This document shows positions 55,855 to 64,000 of a DNA stretch of 64,000 nt, piece after piece. The stretch's first letter is position 1. Every line of letters starts with the position of its first letter. Source of the DNA: Rhodospirillales bacterium (GTDB taxonomy: Bacteria; Pseudomonadota; Alphaproteobacteria; ATCC43930; CGMCC-115725); assembly GCA_028288725.1 (NCBI GenBank), contig JAQGIC010000062.1, positions 124,001 through 188,000 on the forward strand, given 5' to 3'. Under the pieces are notes generated by a model, which did no database searches, had not been told where the DNA came from, and saw only the letters and a list, made by a program, of their open reading frames with translations. Made by a program: the position numbers and the translations under genes.

Positions 55855-56481
55855 ATGATCGTCCGGCTCAGCGGCCTGGTCGACGATGTCGGGCTCGACG
55901 GCGTCATGCTCGACGTTCAGGGCGTCGGCTATCAGATCCAGGTCTCGACCCGGACCCGTGCGGCCCTGCCGGCCAAGGGCGAGGCCGCGTCGCTGCTGAC
56001 CGAGATGCAGATCCGCGAGGATCATTGGGGCCTGTTCGGTTTCATCGACCGGGCCGAGCGCGACTGGTTCCGCACGCTGACGACCGTGCAGGGCGTCGGC
56101 GGCCGGGTGGCGCTCGCCATCCTGTCGGTGCTGTCGCCCGAACAGCTGACGCGCGCGATCCTGGCCCAGGACAAGGTGTCGCTGGCGCGCGCCGACGGGG
56201 TCGGGCCCAAGCTCGCCGCCCGGCTCGTGACCGAATTGAAGGACAAGGCCGCCGCCCATGGGCTGGCGGCGGGGCCGGCACCGGTCGGCACCGCCATGAG
56301 CCTGCCGCCGGTCGCGGCCGATCTGTCGGGCCCGGCCGAGGATGCGATCTCGGCCCTGGTCAATCTGGGCTATCGCCGGCCCGACGCGCTGGGCGCGGTC
56401 GCCACGGCCCAGCGCAAGCTGGGTGACGGCGTCGGCGTCACCGACCTCATCCGTGCCGGCCTGAAAGAGATCGCCTCGTGA
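55855..56481 (+). CDS. ruvA: Holliday junction branch migration protein RuvA
   Basis: A 208-residue junction-binding protein with an N-terminal OB fold ([13 protein letters not shown]), tandem helix-hairpin-helix motifs ([15 protein letters not shown] and [16 protein letters not shown]) and a C-terminal RuvB-binding domain ([15 protein letters not shown]). GAGGGTGG at 55840-55847 is 7 nt before ATG 55855 and 4 nt before the alternative ATG 55852. Its stop overlaps the ruvB start (GTGA). Confidence 0.96.
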   Translation: MIVRLSGLVDDVGLDGVMLDVQGVGYQIQVSTRTRAALPAKGEAASLLTEMQIREDHWGLFGFIDRAERDWFRTLTTVQGVGGRVALAILSVLSPEQLTRAILAQDKVSLARADGVGPKLAARLVTELKDKAAAHGLAAGPAPVGTAMSLPPVAADLSGPAEDAISALVNLGYRRPDALGAVATAQRKLGDGVGVTDLIRAGLKEIAS

Positions 56482-57533
56482 ATACCGAGCCCGATCGGAT
56501 CGTCGCGACCGAGCGCGGGAGTTCCGACCGGCCCGAGGTGGCCTTGCGGCCGCTGTCGCTCGACGATTTCGTCGGCCAGCGGCAGGTCCGCGAGAATCTG
56601 CGCGTGTTCATCGCCGCGGCCAAGGGGCGCGGCGAAGCGCTGGATCACGTGCTGTTCCACGGGCCGCCCGGCCTGGGCAAGACCACTTTGGCGCAGATCG
56701 TCGCGGCCGAGATGGGCGCGGGTTTCCGCGCCACCTCCGGCCCGATCATCCAGCGCGCCGGCGATCTGGCGGCGCTCCTGACCAATCTGCAGCCGCACGA
56801 CGTGCTGTTCATCGACGAGATCCACCGGCTGCAGCCGGCGGTCGAGGAAGTGCTCTATCCGGCGATGGAGGATTTCCAGCTCGACCTGATTATCGGCGAG
56901 GGGCCGGCCGCGCGCTCGATCCGCATCGATCTGCCGCCCTTCACCCTGGTGGGCGCCACGACCCGCTCGGGCCGCATCACCCGGCCGCTCAGGGAACGGT
57001 TCGGCATCCCGCTCCGCCTGCAGTTCTACGAGCCGGACGAGCTGGAACGGATCATTCAGCGCGGCGCGCGTTTGCTCGCCATGACCCTTGCCCCCGATGG
57101 AGCCGCCGAGATCGCGCGCCGTGCCCGCGGCACACCGCGCGTCGCCGGCCGCCTGTTGCGGCGCGTGCGCGATTTCGCCGCCGTGGCCGGGCTTGACCAG
57201 ATCGATGCCCAGGCGGCCGACGCGGCCTTGAACCGGCTCGAGGTCGACCGCTCCGGCCTCGATGCCATGGACCGGCGCTATCTGCAGGCGATCGCCGAGC
57301 ATTATGCCGGGGGGCCGGTCGGCGTCGATACCATGGCGGCCGTGCTGTCCGAACAGCGCGATGTGATCGAGGACGTGATCGAGCCCTATCTGATCCAGCA
57401 GGGCTTCCTGCAGCGCACCCCGCGCGGGCGGCTCCTGACCGACAAGGCGTTCGGCCATATCGGCATGGCGGTCGTGCGGCCGGCCGGCCTGCAGCTCGAT
57501 CTGCTGGCGACGGAAGAGGAGGCCGAGCTTTGA
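56478..57533 (+). CDS. ruvB: Holliday junction helicase motor RuvB
   Basis: A 351-residue AAA+ ATPase with Walker [10 protein letters not shown], Walker [10 protein letters not shown], sensor 1 LVGATTRSG and a C-terminal winged helix. The start is a GTG at 56478 overlapping the ruvA stop by 4 nt. Its own stop overlaps the ybgC TTG start. Confidence 0.97.
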   Translation: MNTEPDRIVATERGSSDRPEVALRPLSLDDFVGQRQVRENLRVFIAAAKGRGEALDHVLFHGPPGLGKTTLAQIVAAEMGAGFRATSGPIIQRAGDLAALLTNLQPHDVLFIDEIHRLQPAVEEVLYPAMEDFQLDLIIGEGPAARSIRIDLPPFTLVGATTRSGRITRPLRERFGIPLRLQFYEPDELERIIQRGARLLAMTLAPDGAAEIARRARGTPRVAGRLLRRVRDFAAVAGLDQIDAQAADAALNRLEVDRSGLDAMDRRYLQAIAEHYAGGPVGVDTMAAVLSEQRDVIEDVIEPYLIQQGFLQRTPRGRLLTDKAFGHIGMAVVRPAGLQLDLLATEEEAEL

Positions 57534-57994
57534 GCCTCGCGCCCGCCAGCGGCACCGTGACTGACGGCGTCCATCGCTTTCCGATCCGCGTCTATTACGA
57601 GGACACGGATGCCGGCGGGATCGTCTATCACGCCAATTATCTGCGTTTCGCCGAGCGGGGGCGGTCGGAATGCCTGCGCCAGATCGGCTGGCAGCACGAC
57701 CGGATGCTGAGCGAGACCGGCCTCGGCTGGGTCGTGCGCCGGGCGACGATCGATTTTCGCCGGCCGGCCCGGCTCGACGACGCGCTCGTCGTCGAAACGC
57801 GGCTTGCCGATCTCAGCGGCGCGCGCATGATCGCGCGCCAGGATGTTTGTCGCGACGCCGACCTGTTGGTTGGCCTCGATCTTGAATTGGTGCTGCTGAC
57901 CGCCTCCGGGCGGCCGAGCCGCATTCCCGCGTCGCTCGCCGATGCGATCCGTCCCTTTCTCGTCCCCGCCCCATCCTCGTCACCTCCGAAGTGA
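57530..57994 (+). CDS. ybgC: YbgC family acyl-CoA thioesterase (Tol-Pal associated)
   Basis: A 154-residue hotdog-fold thioesterase. The catalytic Asp is in [17 protein letters not shown]. YbgC hydrolyses acyl-CoA and is consistently encoded with Tol-Pal, perhaps linking lipid metabolism to envelope constriction. The TTG at 57530 is used because GAGGAGG lies about 8 nt upstream and the stop-start overlap (TTGA) fits the pattern of the operon; GTG 57557 is an alternative. Confidence 0.94.
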   Translation: MSLAPASGTVTDGVHRFPIRVYYEDTDAGGIVYHANYLRFAERGRSECLRQIGWQHDRMLSETGLGWVVRRATIDFRRPARLDDALVVETRLADLSGARMIARQDVCRDADLLVGLDLELVLLTASGRPSRIPASLADAIRPFLVPAPSSSPPK

Positions 57995-58007
57995 GCGCGC
58001 CAGAGCC

Positions 58008-58727
58008 ATGCAAGTCGATACCGTGAATCTTGGCGGCGCCGCCGCCCCAACTCTCTCGATGATTTCCCTGTTCCTGCAGGCGGATCTGATCGTGAAGGGC
58101 GTGATGGTGCTGCTTCTCGCCGCCTCTTTCTGGAGCTGGGCGATCATCTTCGACAAGGTGTTGAAGGTGAAACGCCTGATCCGCGCCGCCGATGCCTTCG
58201 AGGAAAGCTTCTGGTCCGGCGGCTCGATCGAGGATCTGTACGACCGGATCGGCTCGCGTCCGGTCGATCCGATGTCGGCGACCTTCGCCGCCGCCATGCT
58301 GGAATGGCGCCGGTCGGCGGCCAAGGGCCTGGTCGTGGTCGGAGCCCTGCAGGCGAGCCTGAAGGAACGCATCGAAAAGGCCATGAACGTGACGGTCGGC
58401 CGCGAGCTGGAACGGGCCGAACGCTATATGGCGTTCCTGGCCACGGTCGGCTCGACCGCGCCGTTCGTCGGACTGTTCGGCACGGTCTGGGGCATCATGA
58501 ATTCGTTCGAATCCATTGCCGCCACCAAGAACACCAGCCTCGCCGTCGTGGCGCCCGGCATCGCCGAAGCCCTGTTCACCACGGCGCTGGGCCTGATCGC
58601 CGCCATTCCGGCGGTCGTCGGCTATAACAAGCTGACGACCGATCTCGGCCGCTACGGCAACCGGCTGGACAATTTCGCCTCCGAGTTCAGCGCCATCCTG
58701 TCCCGCCAGCTCGAAGAAAAGGTCTGA
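58008..58727 (+). CDS. tolQ: Tol-Pal system proton channel subunit TolQ
   Basis: A 239-residue inner-membrane protein with three helices (about 20-45, 140-165 and 177-200). The conserved core STAPFVGLFGTVWGIMNSF and EALFTTALGLIAAIPAV match TolQ/ExbB. With TolR it converts proton flow into movement of TolA during outer-membrane constriction at division. ATG 58008 follows the ybgC stop by 13 nt. Confidence 0.97.
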   Translation: MQVDTVNLGGAAAPTLSMISLFLQADLIVKGVMVLLLAASFWSWAIIFDKVLKVKRLIRAADAFEESFWSGGSIEDLYDRIGSRPVDPMSATFAAAMLEWRRSAAKGLVVVGALQASLKERIEKAMNVTVGRELERAERYMAFLATVGSTAPFVGLFGTVWGIMNSFESIAATKNTSLAVVAPGIAEALFTTALGLIAAIPAVVGYNKLTTDLGRYGNRLDNFASEFSAILSRQLEEKV

Positions 58728-58730
58728 CCC

Positions 58731-59195
58731 ATGGCCGGAGCGATGATGGGCGGCGGTCGCGGCCGCCACGGCCGCAATACCCGGCGACCGATGTCCGAGA
58801 TCAACGTGACGCCGATGGTCGATGTCATGCTGGTGCTGCTGATCGTGTTCATGGTCGCCGCCCCCTTGCTGACGGTGGGCGTGCCGGTCGATCTGCCCAA
58901 GACCCAGGCGCCGACCATCAACGAGCAGAAGGAACCGCTCGTCGTGTCGATCAATGCCCAGGGCCAGATCTATGTCCAGGAAACGCCGATCGAGTCCGAC
59001 TCCCTGCTGCCTAAACTGCAGGCGATTACCGAGAATAATTCGGATGCCACGATCTATGTCCGCGGCGATAAGGGGATCAACTACGGCCGGGTCATGGAGG
59101 TGATGGGGCTCATTGCGTCGGCCGGCTATTCCAAGGTTTCTCTGATCGCCGAGTTGTCGCAATCGGGCGGCAAGGCGCCTGCAAAGAAGCCATGA
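58731..59195 (+). CDS. tolR: Tol-Pal system protein TolR
   Basis: A 154-residue ExbD/TolR protein. The single helix begins MSEINVTPMVDVMLVLLIVF, placing the proton-carrying Asp at D31; the periplasmic domain follows. It starts 3 nt after tolQ. Its stop codon lies inside a 14-bp tandem duplication (59185-59212). Confidence 0.96.
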   Translation: MAGAMMGGGRGRHGRNTRRPMSEINVTPMVDVMLVLLIVFMVAAPLLTVGVPVDLPKTQAPTINEQKEPLVVSINAQGQIYVQETPIESDSLLPKLQAITENNSDATIYVRGDKGINYGRVMEVMGLIASAGYSKVSLIAELSQSGGKAPAKKP

Positions 59196-59212
59196 TTCAG
59201 AAGCCATGATTC
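59185..59212. repeat. 14-bp tandem duplication across the tolR stop codon
   Basis: AGAAGCCATGATTC occurs twice without spacing (59185-59198 and 59199-59212). The first copy includes the last tolR codons and its TGA; the second is untranslated. A further GATGGCTTC at 59224-59232 can pair with GAAGCCATG of the second copy to form a weak hairpin. It looks like a replication-slippage event. Confidence 0.8.
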
Positions 59213-59315
59213 ATCTGTGACATGATGGCTTCCCTGGCGTTCGACCGATGATGGACATTCGATTTCCGATCCATAAGCAGCCTCCCGGTACCCGCATGAC
59301 GCGCGGAGCGCGCCC

Positions 59316-60302
59316 ATGAGCCGCTTCGAGGACATGCGCGACGGCCTGGCCGCTTCCGCCGTGCTGCACACGGCGATCATTCTGGTGATCCTGCTGGGCC
59401 TGCCCGACTTCCTGAGGAAGGAGCCGCCGCCGGAGGAGACGCCGATCGCGGTCAAGCTGGTCAATATTTCCGAGCTGACCCGGGCGACCCAGCGCAATCC
59501 GAAGCCGGTCGAGACGGCCGCCCTGGACACGCCGCCGCCGCCCGTGCCGGCGGTGAAGCCCGAACCGCCGAAGTCCGATCCGCTGACGCCGCCCCCGCCG
59601 TCGCCGCCGGCGCAATCGGCCCCGCCGTCGCCGCCACCGCCGCCGGTACCGGAACCGCCGAAGCCTTCGCCCCCGTCGCCGCCACCGCCGCCTCCGCCGC
59701 CGCCGGTGCCGGATCCCATCCCCGCGCCCAAGCCGCCAGAACCCAAGCCGGAGCCGCCCAAGCCCGAGCCGCCGAAGCCGGAACCGCCCAAACCGGAGCC
59801 GCCGAAGCCGCAGCCGAAACCCGTGCCGCCCAAGCCGGACAAGACCAAGCAGGATCAGCAGTTCGACGATCTGCTGAAGAACCTCTCGGCCAAGGCGACG
59901 GCGCAGGAAAAGCAGGATACGCCGCCGAAGCCGACGAAGCAGGTCGCGACGGCGCCGGCCTCGGCGCAGCCGAACGCGCCGTTGGGCTCGCAACTTACGA
60001 CATCTGAAAAAGACACAATCATCGCGCAGATTGAGAAATGCTGGAGTCCGCCGTCCGGTGCCAAGGATGCGAAGAACCTTGTGATCACTCTGCGCGTTCA
60101 ACTGGCGTCGGATGGAACGGCCCAGTCGGTGCAGGTTGTCGATCAGGGGCGTTACAACAGCGACGGCTTCTTCCGATCCGCGGCCGATAGCGCGGTCCGG
60201 GCAGTGCGCAATCCCAATTGCGTGCCGCTCAAAGTACCGCCCGACAAGTTCGACCAGTGGAAGAATATGACCCTCAATTTCGATCCAAGGGACCTCCTAT
60301 GA
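59316..60302 (+). CDS. tolA: TolA with extended proline-rich linker
   Basis: A 328-residue protein that spans the periplasm to reach Pal and TolB. One N-terminal helix ([19 protein letters not shown]) is followed by a linker (about 55-185) that is proline-rich, including a nine-proline run and tandem PEPPK units, in place of the Ala/Lys/Glu helix of E. coli TolA. A C-terminal TonB/TolA-like domain (about 230-328) has two Cys (EKCWSPP, NPNCVPL) that may form a disulfide. Its stop overlaps the tolB start (ATGA). Translation probably depends on EF-P. Confidence 0.9.
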   Translation: MSRFEDMRDGLAASAVLHTAIILVILLGLPDFLRKEPPPEETPIAVKLVNISELTRATQRNPKPVETAALDTPPPPVPAVKPEPPKSDPLTPPPPSPPAQSAPPSPPPPPVPEPPKPSPPSPPPPPPPPPVPDPIPAPKPPEPKPEPPKPEPPKPEPPKPEPPKPQPKPVPPKPDKTKQDQQFDDLLKNLSAKATAQEKQDTPPKPTKQVATAPASAQPNAPLGSQLTTSEKDTIIAQIEKCWSPPSGAKDAKNLVITLRVQLASDGTAQSVQVVDQGRYNSDGFFRSAADSAVRAVRNPNCVPLKVPPDKFDQWKNMTLNFDPRDLL

Positions 60303-61639
60303 AACGAAATTTCCGGCGCGTTCCGTTCCGCGGCCTCTGCGCTCTCGTGCTGGGCCTGCTGTGTTTCGCGCCCGAGGCCCGGGCCGATCTGACGCTAGAC
60401 ATTACCAAGGGCAACCCGCAGCCGCTGCCGATCGCGCTGCCGAATTTCCTCGGCCTGGGCAACGACGGGCAGGTCGGCGCCCAGGTCACCCAGGTGGTCT
60501 CGGCCGATCTCGAACGGTCGGGCCTGTTCAAGCCGCTCGACCCGCGCGCCTTCATCCAGGATCCGGCGGCCTTGAGCGGCACGCCGCGCTTTGCCGACTG
60601 GAAGCTGATCAATGCCCAGGCGCTGGTCACCGGCATGGTGGCGGCGCAGCCCGACGGTCACCTCCGCATCGATTTCAGGCTGTGGGACGTGCTGGGCGGG
60701 ACCCAGATGGCGGGCTTCAGCTACAACACGCCGGTGCAGAACTGGCGCTCGGTCGCGCATATCATCGCCGACGCGATCTATAAGCGCATTACCGGCGAGA
60801 ACGGTTACTTCAATACCCGCATCGTCTATATCGCCGAAAGCGGCCCGGCCCAGCGCCGGATCAAGCGCCTGGCGATCATGGACCAGGACGGCTTCAACAA
60901 CAAAGCGCTGACCGACGGCCGCGCGCTGGTGCTGACGCCGCGCTTCTCGCCCTCGTCGCAGGAGATCACCTATCTCTCCTACGCCCGCGGCGTGCCGCAG
61001 GTGTTCATGTTCAATATCGAGACCGGCCAACAGGAAGTATTGGGCCAGTTCCCGGGCATGACCTTCGCCCCCAGATTCTCGCCGGACGGGAATAAGGTGA
61101 TCTTCAGCCTGTCGGGCGGCGCCAATTCCCAGATCTTCACGCAGGATCTGCGCACGCGCAAAGTCACGCAGATCACGTCCAGCGCCGCGATCGATACCGG
61201 CCCCAGCTATTCGCCCGACGGCAACCAGATCACGTTCGAATCCGATCGCGGCGGCACGCAGCAAGTCTATGTGATGAATGGCGACGGCAGCAATCAGCAC
61301 CGGATCAGCTTCGGTCCCGGCCGCTATGCCACGCCGGTCTGGTCGCCGCGCGGCGACCTCATCGCCTTCACCAAACAGGAGGGCGGCAATTTTTCGATTG
61401 GTGTCATGCAACCCGACGGGCAGCGCGAGCGTATACTGACCAGCGGGTTCCTGGTTGAAGGTCCGACTTGGGCGCCGAATGGTCGTGTGCTGATGTATTT
61501 CAAGCAAACGCCTTCTAATGCCTCGGGTTCTGGGGATTCGACCCGCCTTTATTCGATCGATCTGACTGGTGGTAATGAACGTGAGGTTGTGACGCCCCAA
61601 GACGGCTCGGATCCGGCCTGGTCGCCACTACTTCAGTGA
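60299..61639 (+). CDS. tolB: Tol-Pal system beta-propeller TolB
   Basis: A 446-residue periplasmic protein: signal peptide ([20 protein letters not shown]), an N-terminal alpha/beta domain and a six-blade propeller with the repeated TolB motif ([47 protein letters not shown]). TolB cycles between Pal and outer-membrane porins. ATG 60299 is preferred over the frame extending to 60218, which lies within tolA. Confidence 0.97.
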   Translation: MKRNFRRVPFRGLCALVLGLLCFAPEARADLTLDITKGNPQPLPIALPNFLGLGNDGQVGAQVTQVVSADLERSGLFKPLDPRAFIQDPAALSGTPRFADWKLINAQALVTGMVAAQPDGHLRIDFRLWDVLGGTQMAGFSYNTPVQNWRSVAHIIADAIYKRITGENGYFNTRIVYIAESGPAQRRIKRLAIMDQDGFNNKALTDGRALVLTPRFSPSSQEITYLSYARGVPQVFMFNIETGQQEVLGQFPGMTFAPRFSPDGNKVIFSLSGGANSQIFTQDLRTRKVTQITSSAAIDTGPSYSPDGNQITFESDRGGTQQVYVMNGDGSNQHRISFGPGRYATPVWSPRGDLIAFTKQEGGNFSIGVMQPDGQRERILTSGFLVEGPTWAPNGRVLMYFKQTPSNASGSGDSTRLYSIDLTGGNEREVVTPQDGSDPAWSPLLQ

Positions 61640-61795
61640 GAACCCCTTGAATGGATGGAGAAAGGTCGGTATATTCCGGCCGTTTTCACCAACCGTTCGC
61701 GCGCGGTGGGTGGCGGCGTCCGTGCCGCAGTACGAGGCTGCCACCCGGTAGGTCCCGACTTCTCCCGAATCTGGTTACGCTGAAGGAACACAAAA

Positions 61796-62275
61796 ATGCG
61801 GATTAAAATCCTCGGCCTCATGGCCGCCATGACCGTCCTGGCCGCTTGCGACACGACGCCGACCGCCACCAACACCGGCGCCGGCACTGCCGCCGCCACG
61901 ACCCCGACCGCCCCGGCGACGTCGCTGTCGGACGAGCTGAAGACCCAGGTCGGCGACCGGGTCCTGTTCGCGTTCGACAAGTCGGACATCTCGCCGGAGG
62001 CCAAGGCCATCCTGACCCGTCAGGCTGCGTTCATGCAGAAGTATCCGTCGGCGACCTTCACGATCGAAGGTCATTGCGATGCGCGCGGCACGCGTGAGTA
62101 CAACCTCGCCCTCGGCGAGCGTCGTGCGACTTCGGCCAAGAACGGCCTGGTGGCTCTCGGCGTCGCGGCCGGTCGTCTGCAGACGATCAGCTATGGCAAG
62201 GAGCGTCCGGCCGTCGTTGGTAACAACGATGCCGCCTACGCCCAGAACCGTCGCGCTGTGACGGTCGTTAACTAA
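61796..62275 (+). CDS. pal: Peptidoglycan-associated lipoprotein Pal
   Basis: A 159-residue outer-membrane lipoprotein with lipobox LAAC (MAAMTVLAACDTTP), a Thr/Ala-rich linker and an OmpA-like peptidoglycan-binding domain (FAFDKSDISPEAKAIL, GHCDARGTREYNLALGERRA, QNRRAVTV). The 156-bp gap after tolB may carry a second promoter for pal. A strong terminator follows at 62321-62367. Confidence 0.97.
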   Translation: MRIKILGLMAAMTVLAACDTTPTATNTGAGTAAATTPTAPATSLSDELKTQVGDRVLFAFDKSDISPEAKAILTRQAAFMQKYPSATFTIEGHCDARGTREYNLALGERRATSAKNGLVALGVAAGRLQTISYGKERPAVVGNNDAAYAQNRRAVTVVN

Positions 62276-62320
62276 GGATCCGTCCTCGGGCGGTATCGCC
62301 GCCTGAAACGGTAAAGATGT

Positions 62321-62367
62321 GGCGTCGGGATCAGCTCGCGAGAGCGCGGTTCCGGCGCCCTTTTTTT
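62321..62367 (+). terminator. Strong intrinsic terminator after pal
   Basis: GGCGTCGGGATC (62321-62332) pairs with GGTTCCGGCGCC (62348-62359) in a 12-bp stem with three wobble pairs. Inside, GCTC and GAGC close a GCGA tetraloop. Seven Ts follow at 62361-62367. The GCGA inner tetraloop is shared with the terminator after ctaE. Confidence 0.9.
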
Positions 62368-62501
62368 GCCTGATTCGCGGCTATAGTCTGTCCTGTCTGC
62401 GGACCCGAGCCTGTGGCCGAAATCAGACGGTCGTCCCCGTCCGATACGCCATTCGCGATGCTTTGCTCTCTCTACCGTTGACGGGAAGGGGGCATGCCGA
62501 C

Positions 62502-63491
62502 ATGAAGTATCTGATCGGCGTCGGCGTCCGTACGTGTAGCGGGATCTTCATGCACAAGTTCTGTTCCGGTCTTGCCGCAATTCTCCTCGCAGCCCTCCCG
62601 TTCTCGGGACCGGCGTCTGCGCAGGATCGTTCCACCAGCGACCGGCTCGACCGGTTGGAGCGCGACCTCAATCAGGTTCAGCGTCAGCTTTACCGCAACG
62701 AGGTGCCGACCAGCGGGCCGCCGGGCGTGCCCGCGACCGGCGACGGCAGTGCGGCGCTCAATGCCGATATCCGCATGGACCAGCTCGAACAGCAGATGCG
62801 AGCGCTGACCGGCCAGGTCGAAGAGGCGCAGAACGGCGTCGCCGAACTGAAGAACCGGCTGGACAAGCAAAGCCAGGATAACGAGCAGCGCTTCGGCGCG
62901 CTCGAACACCCGGGTGGCGGCGGCGCGGCGCCGACCGATACGCCGGTCGCGGCGGCGCCCCGCGGCGGCAGACCCGTCTCGCCCAGCGGCGCCGGCAACC
63001 CGGACTTGCCCCCCAGCACCGGCGGTTTTCTCGGCGCCCCTGGCCAGGGCGGTGCCCCGGCGGCCGCCCCGCCGCCGGGCAAGGCCGTGTCGGCGACGCT
63101 GCCGAACGGCTCCGCGACCGACCAGTATAATTATGCCTTCGGCCTGCTGCGCAGCCAGGATTATCCGGCGGCCGAATCCGCCTTCAGCCAGTTCGTGCAG
63201 AAGCATCCGCAGGACGAGCTGGCGGGCAACGCGCAATATTGGCTGGGCGAGACCTTCTTCGTCCGCAACGACTATAATTCCGCCGCCGCGGCCTTCGCCA
63301 AGGGCTATCAGCAATATCCCAAAAGCCCGAAGGCGCAGGACAACCTGCTGAAGCTCGGCGTCTCGCTCGGCAATGTCGGCAAAAAGCAGGAAGCCTGCTT
63401 CGCCTTTGCCAAGCTGGAAAAGGATTTCCCCAGCCTGGCGCCCGCCAACAAGGAGCGGGCGACACGCGAAAAGCAGCGCCTGGGCTGCTGA
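62502..63491 (+). CDS. cpoB: Tol-Pal associated coordinator CpoB (YbgF)
   Basis: A 329-residue periplasmic protein: signal sequence ending GPASA, an N-terminal trimerising coiled coil (STSDRLDRLERDLNQVQRQL and RMDQLEQQMRALTGQVEE), a Gly/Pro-rich linker and C-terminal TPR repeats (YNYAFGLLRSQDYPAAESAF, AQYWLGETFFVRNDYNSAAA). CpoB couples cell-wall synthesis to Tol-driven constriction. ATG 62502 has GGGAAGGGGG 9 nt upstream; ATG 62550 would give a cleaner 24-residue signal peptide and is a serious alternative. Confidence 0.92.
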   Translation: MKYLIGVGVRTCSGIFMHKFCSGLAAILLAALPFSGPASAQDRSTSDRLDRLERDLNQVQRQLYRNEVPTSGPPGVPATGDGSAALNADIRMDQLEQQMRALTGQVEEAQNGVAELKNRLDKQSQDNEQRFGALEHPGGGGAAPTDTPVAAAPRGGRPVSPSGAGNPDLPPSTGGFLGAPGQGGAPAAAPPPGKAVSATLPNGSATDQYNYAFGLLRSQDYPAAESAFSQFVQKHPQDELAGNAQYWLGETFFVRNDYNSAAAAFAKGYQQYPKSPKAQDNLLKLGVSLGNVGKKQEACFAFAKLEKDFPSLAPANKERATREKQRLGC

Positions 63492-63496
63492 CCCGC

Positions 63497-64000
63497 ATGG
63501 CGGCGCGCGGTCGGGCCGTACCGCTCGGCCGCTCGGGTGCCGATGCGACCCCGCTCGACGATGTCGGCTTCGCCGCCGCGATGGCGCGGGTCGGGCCGTT
63601 CGAGCCGGCCCCCGATCTGGCGGTGGCATTGTCCGGCGGCGCCGATTCCCTGGCGCTCGCCCTGCTCGCCGATCGCTGGGCCCGCGCCCAGGGCGGCGGC
63701 ATCGTTGCTTTGACCGTCGATCATCGTCTGCGTCCGGAGTCCGCGGCCGAGGCCGCCCAGGTCGCGGCCTGGCTGGCGGCGCGCGGCATCCGGCATGAAA
63801 TTCTGGTCTGGGACGGGCCCTATCCGCTGCACGACCTGCAGGCGGCCGCGCGCGCCGCGCGCTATCGCCTGCTCGGCGACTGGTGCCGCCGACAGGGTCG
63901 GCTGCATCTCCTGACCGCCCATCATCAGGAGGACCAGGCCGAAACCCTGCTGCTGCGCCTGGGGCGAGGCAGCGGGCTCAATGGTCTGGCCGCCATGGCG
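63497..64000 (+). CDS. tilS: tRNA(Ile)-lysidine synthase, 3' part outside window
   Basis: The first 168 codons of TilS, which converts the wobble cytidine of the AUA-decoding isoleucine tRNA to lysidine and is essential. The PP-loop motif is LSGGADSLALAL, followed by VDHRLRPES and AHHQEDQAETLLLRLGRGSG, all typical. It starts 5 nt after cpoB. There is an N-terminal extension of about 45 residues before the PP-loop. The frame is open at the window end. Confidence 0.95.
   Translation, partial: MAARGRAVPLGRSGADATPLDDVGFAAAMARVGPFEPAPDLAVALSGGADSLALALLADRWARAQGGGIVALTVDHRLRPESAAEAAQVAAWLAARGIRHEILVWDGPYPLHDLQAAARAARYRLLGDWCRRQGRLHLLTAHHQEDQAETLLLRLGRGSGLNGLAAMA

Overview
This window reads as a piece of core chromosome from a GC-rich (by eye about two-thirds G+C) alphaproteobacterium. 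The best guess is a Rhodospirillales-like lineage, inferred from gene order rather than from any 16S sequence. The signs are: an ATP synthase Fo cluster with a duplicated b subunit (b and b') separate from the F1 genes; the order ctaC-ctaD-ctaB-coxF-ctaG-ctaE-surf1; zapA followed by 6S RNA and a 5-formyl-THF cyclo-ligase; ruvCAB-ybgC-tolQRAB-pal-cpoB-tilS in a row; and a candidate SAM-II riboswitch, a class typical of this group. No phage, insertion sequence, CRISPR array, tRNA or rRNA gene was seen.

Layout. 1-2.6 kb (minus): a secreted clan GH-A glycoside hydrolase cut by the window start, and tldD. 2.9-9.0 kb (plus): aa3-type cytochrome c oxidase subunits and assembly factors. 9.0-18 kb (plus): M32 carboxypeptidase, methionine importer metNIQ behind the riboswitch, thrC, an M16 peptidase, a GNAT, and a VOC protein with a WYL regulator. 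17.9-20.6 kb (minus): a PAS protein with degenerate GGDEF/EAL-like regions, and YqgE. 20.7-23.4 kb (plus): a DsbD-type reductase and a peroxiredoxin. 23.5-36.5 kb (mostly minus): rnhA, thrB, a lipoprotein gene (plus), a CvrA-type antiporter, cardiolipin synthase, atpIBEF'F, smc, a DsbA-like protein and DciA. 36.5-40.8 kb: mutY, a LysR/DUF1127 pair, a periplasmic binding protein and a patatin. 40.9-44.6 kb (minus): an uncharacterised MotA/MotB-like stator pair, inositol monophosphatase and efp. 44.8-46.4 kb (plus): epmA and a cytochrome c. 46.6-51.9 kb (minus): tkt-gap-orphan-fda-thiE, with no pgk. 52.1-64 kb (plus): DUF4164, zapA, 6S RNA, folate ligase, ymdB, yebC, ruvCAB, the Tol-Pal operon and the start of tilS.

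How the parts fit together. The window is dominated by the energised envelope. It holds a terminal oxidase that builds the proton gradient, the membrane sector of ATP synthase that uses it, and two TolQR/MotAB-type proton-channel machines (Tol-Pal and the 41-43 kb pair). It also holds periplasmic redox proteins (DsbD-type, DsbA-like). The long polyproline linker of TolA makes the efp/epmA pair in the same window relevant to its translation.

The least explained items are the stator-like pair at 40.9-43.1 kb, the riboswitch-terminator leader of metNIQ, two dispersed palindromic repeats with compensatory base changes, an inverted REP pair with a local 10-bp expansion, the 136-residue orphan where pgk might be expected, and the PAS protein. 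Many intergenic gaps carry perfect GC-rich hairpins.
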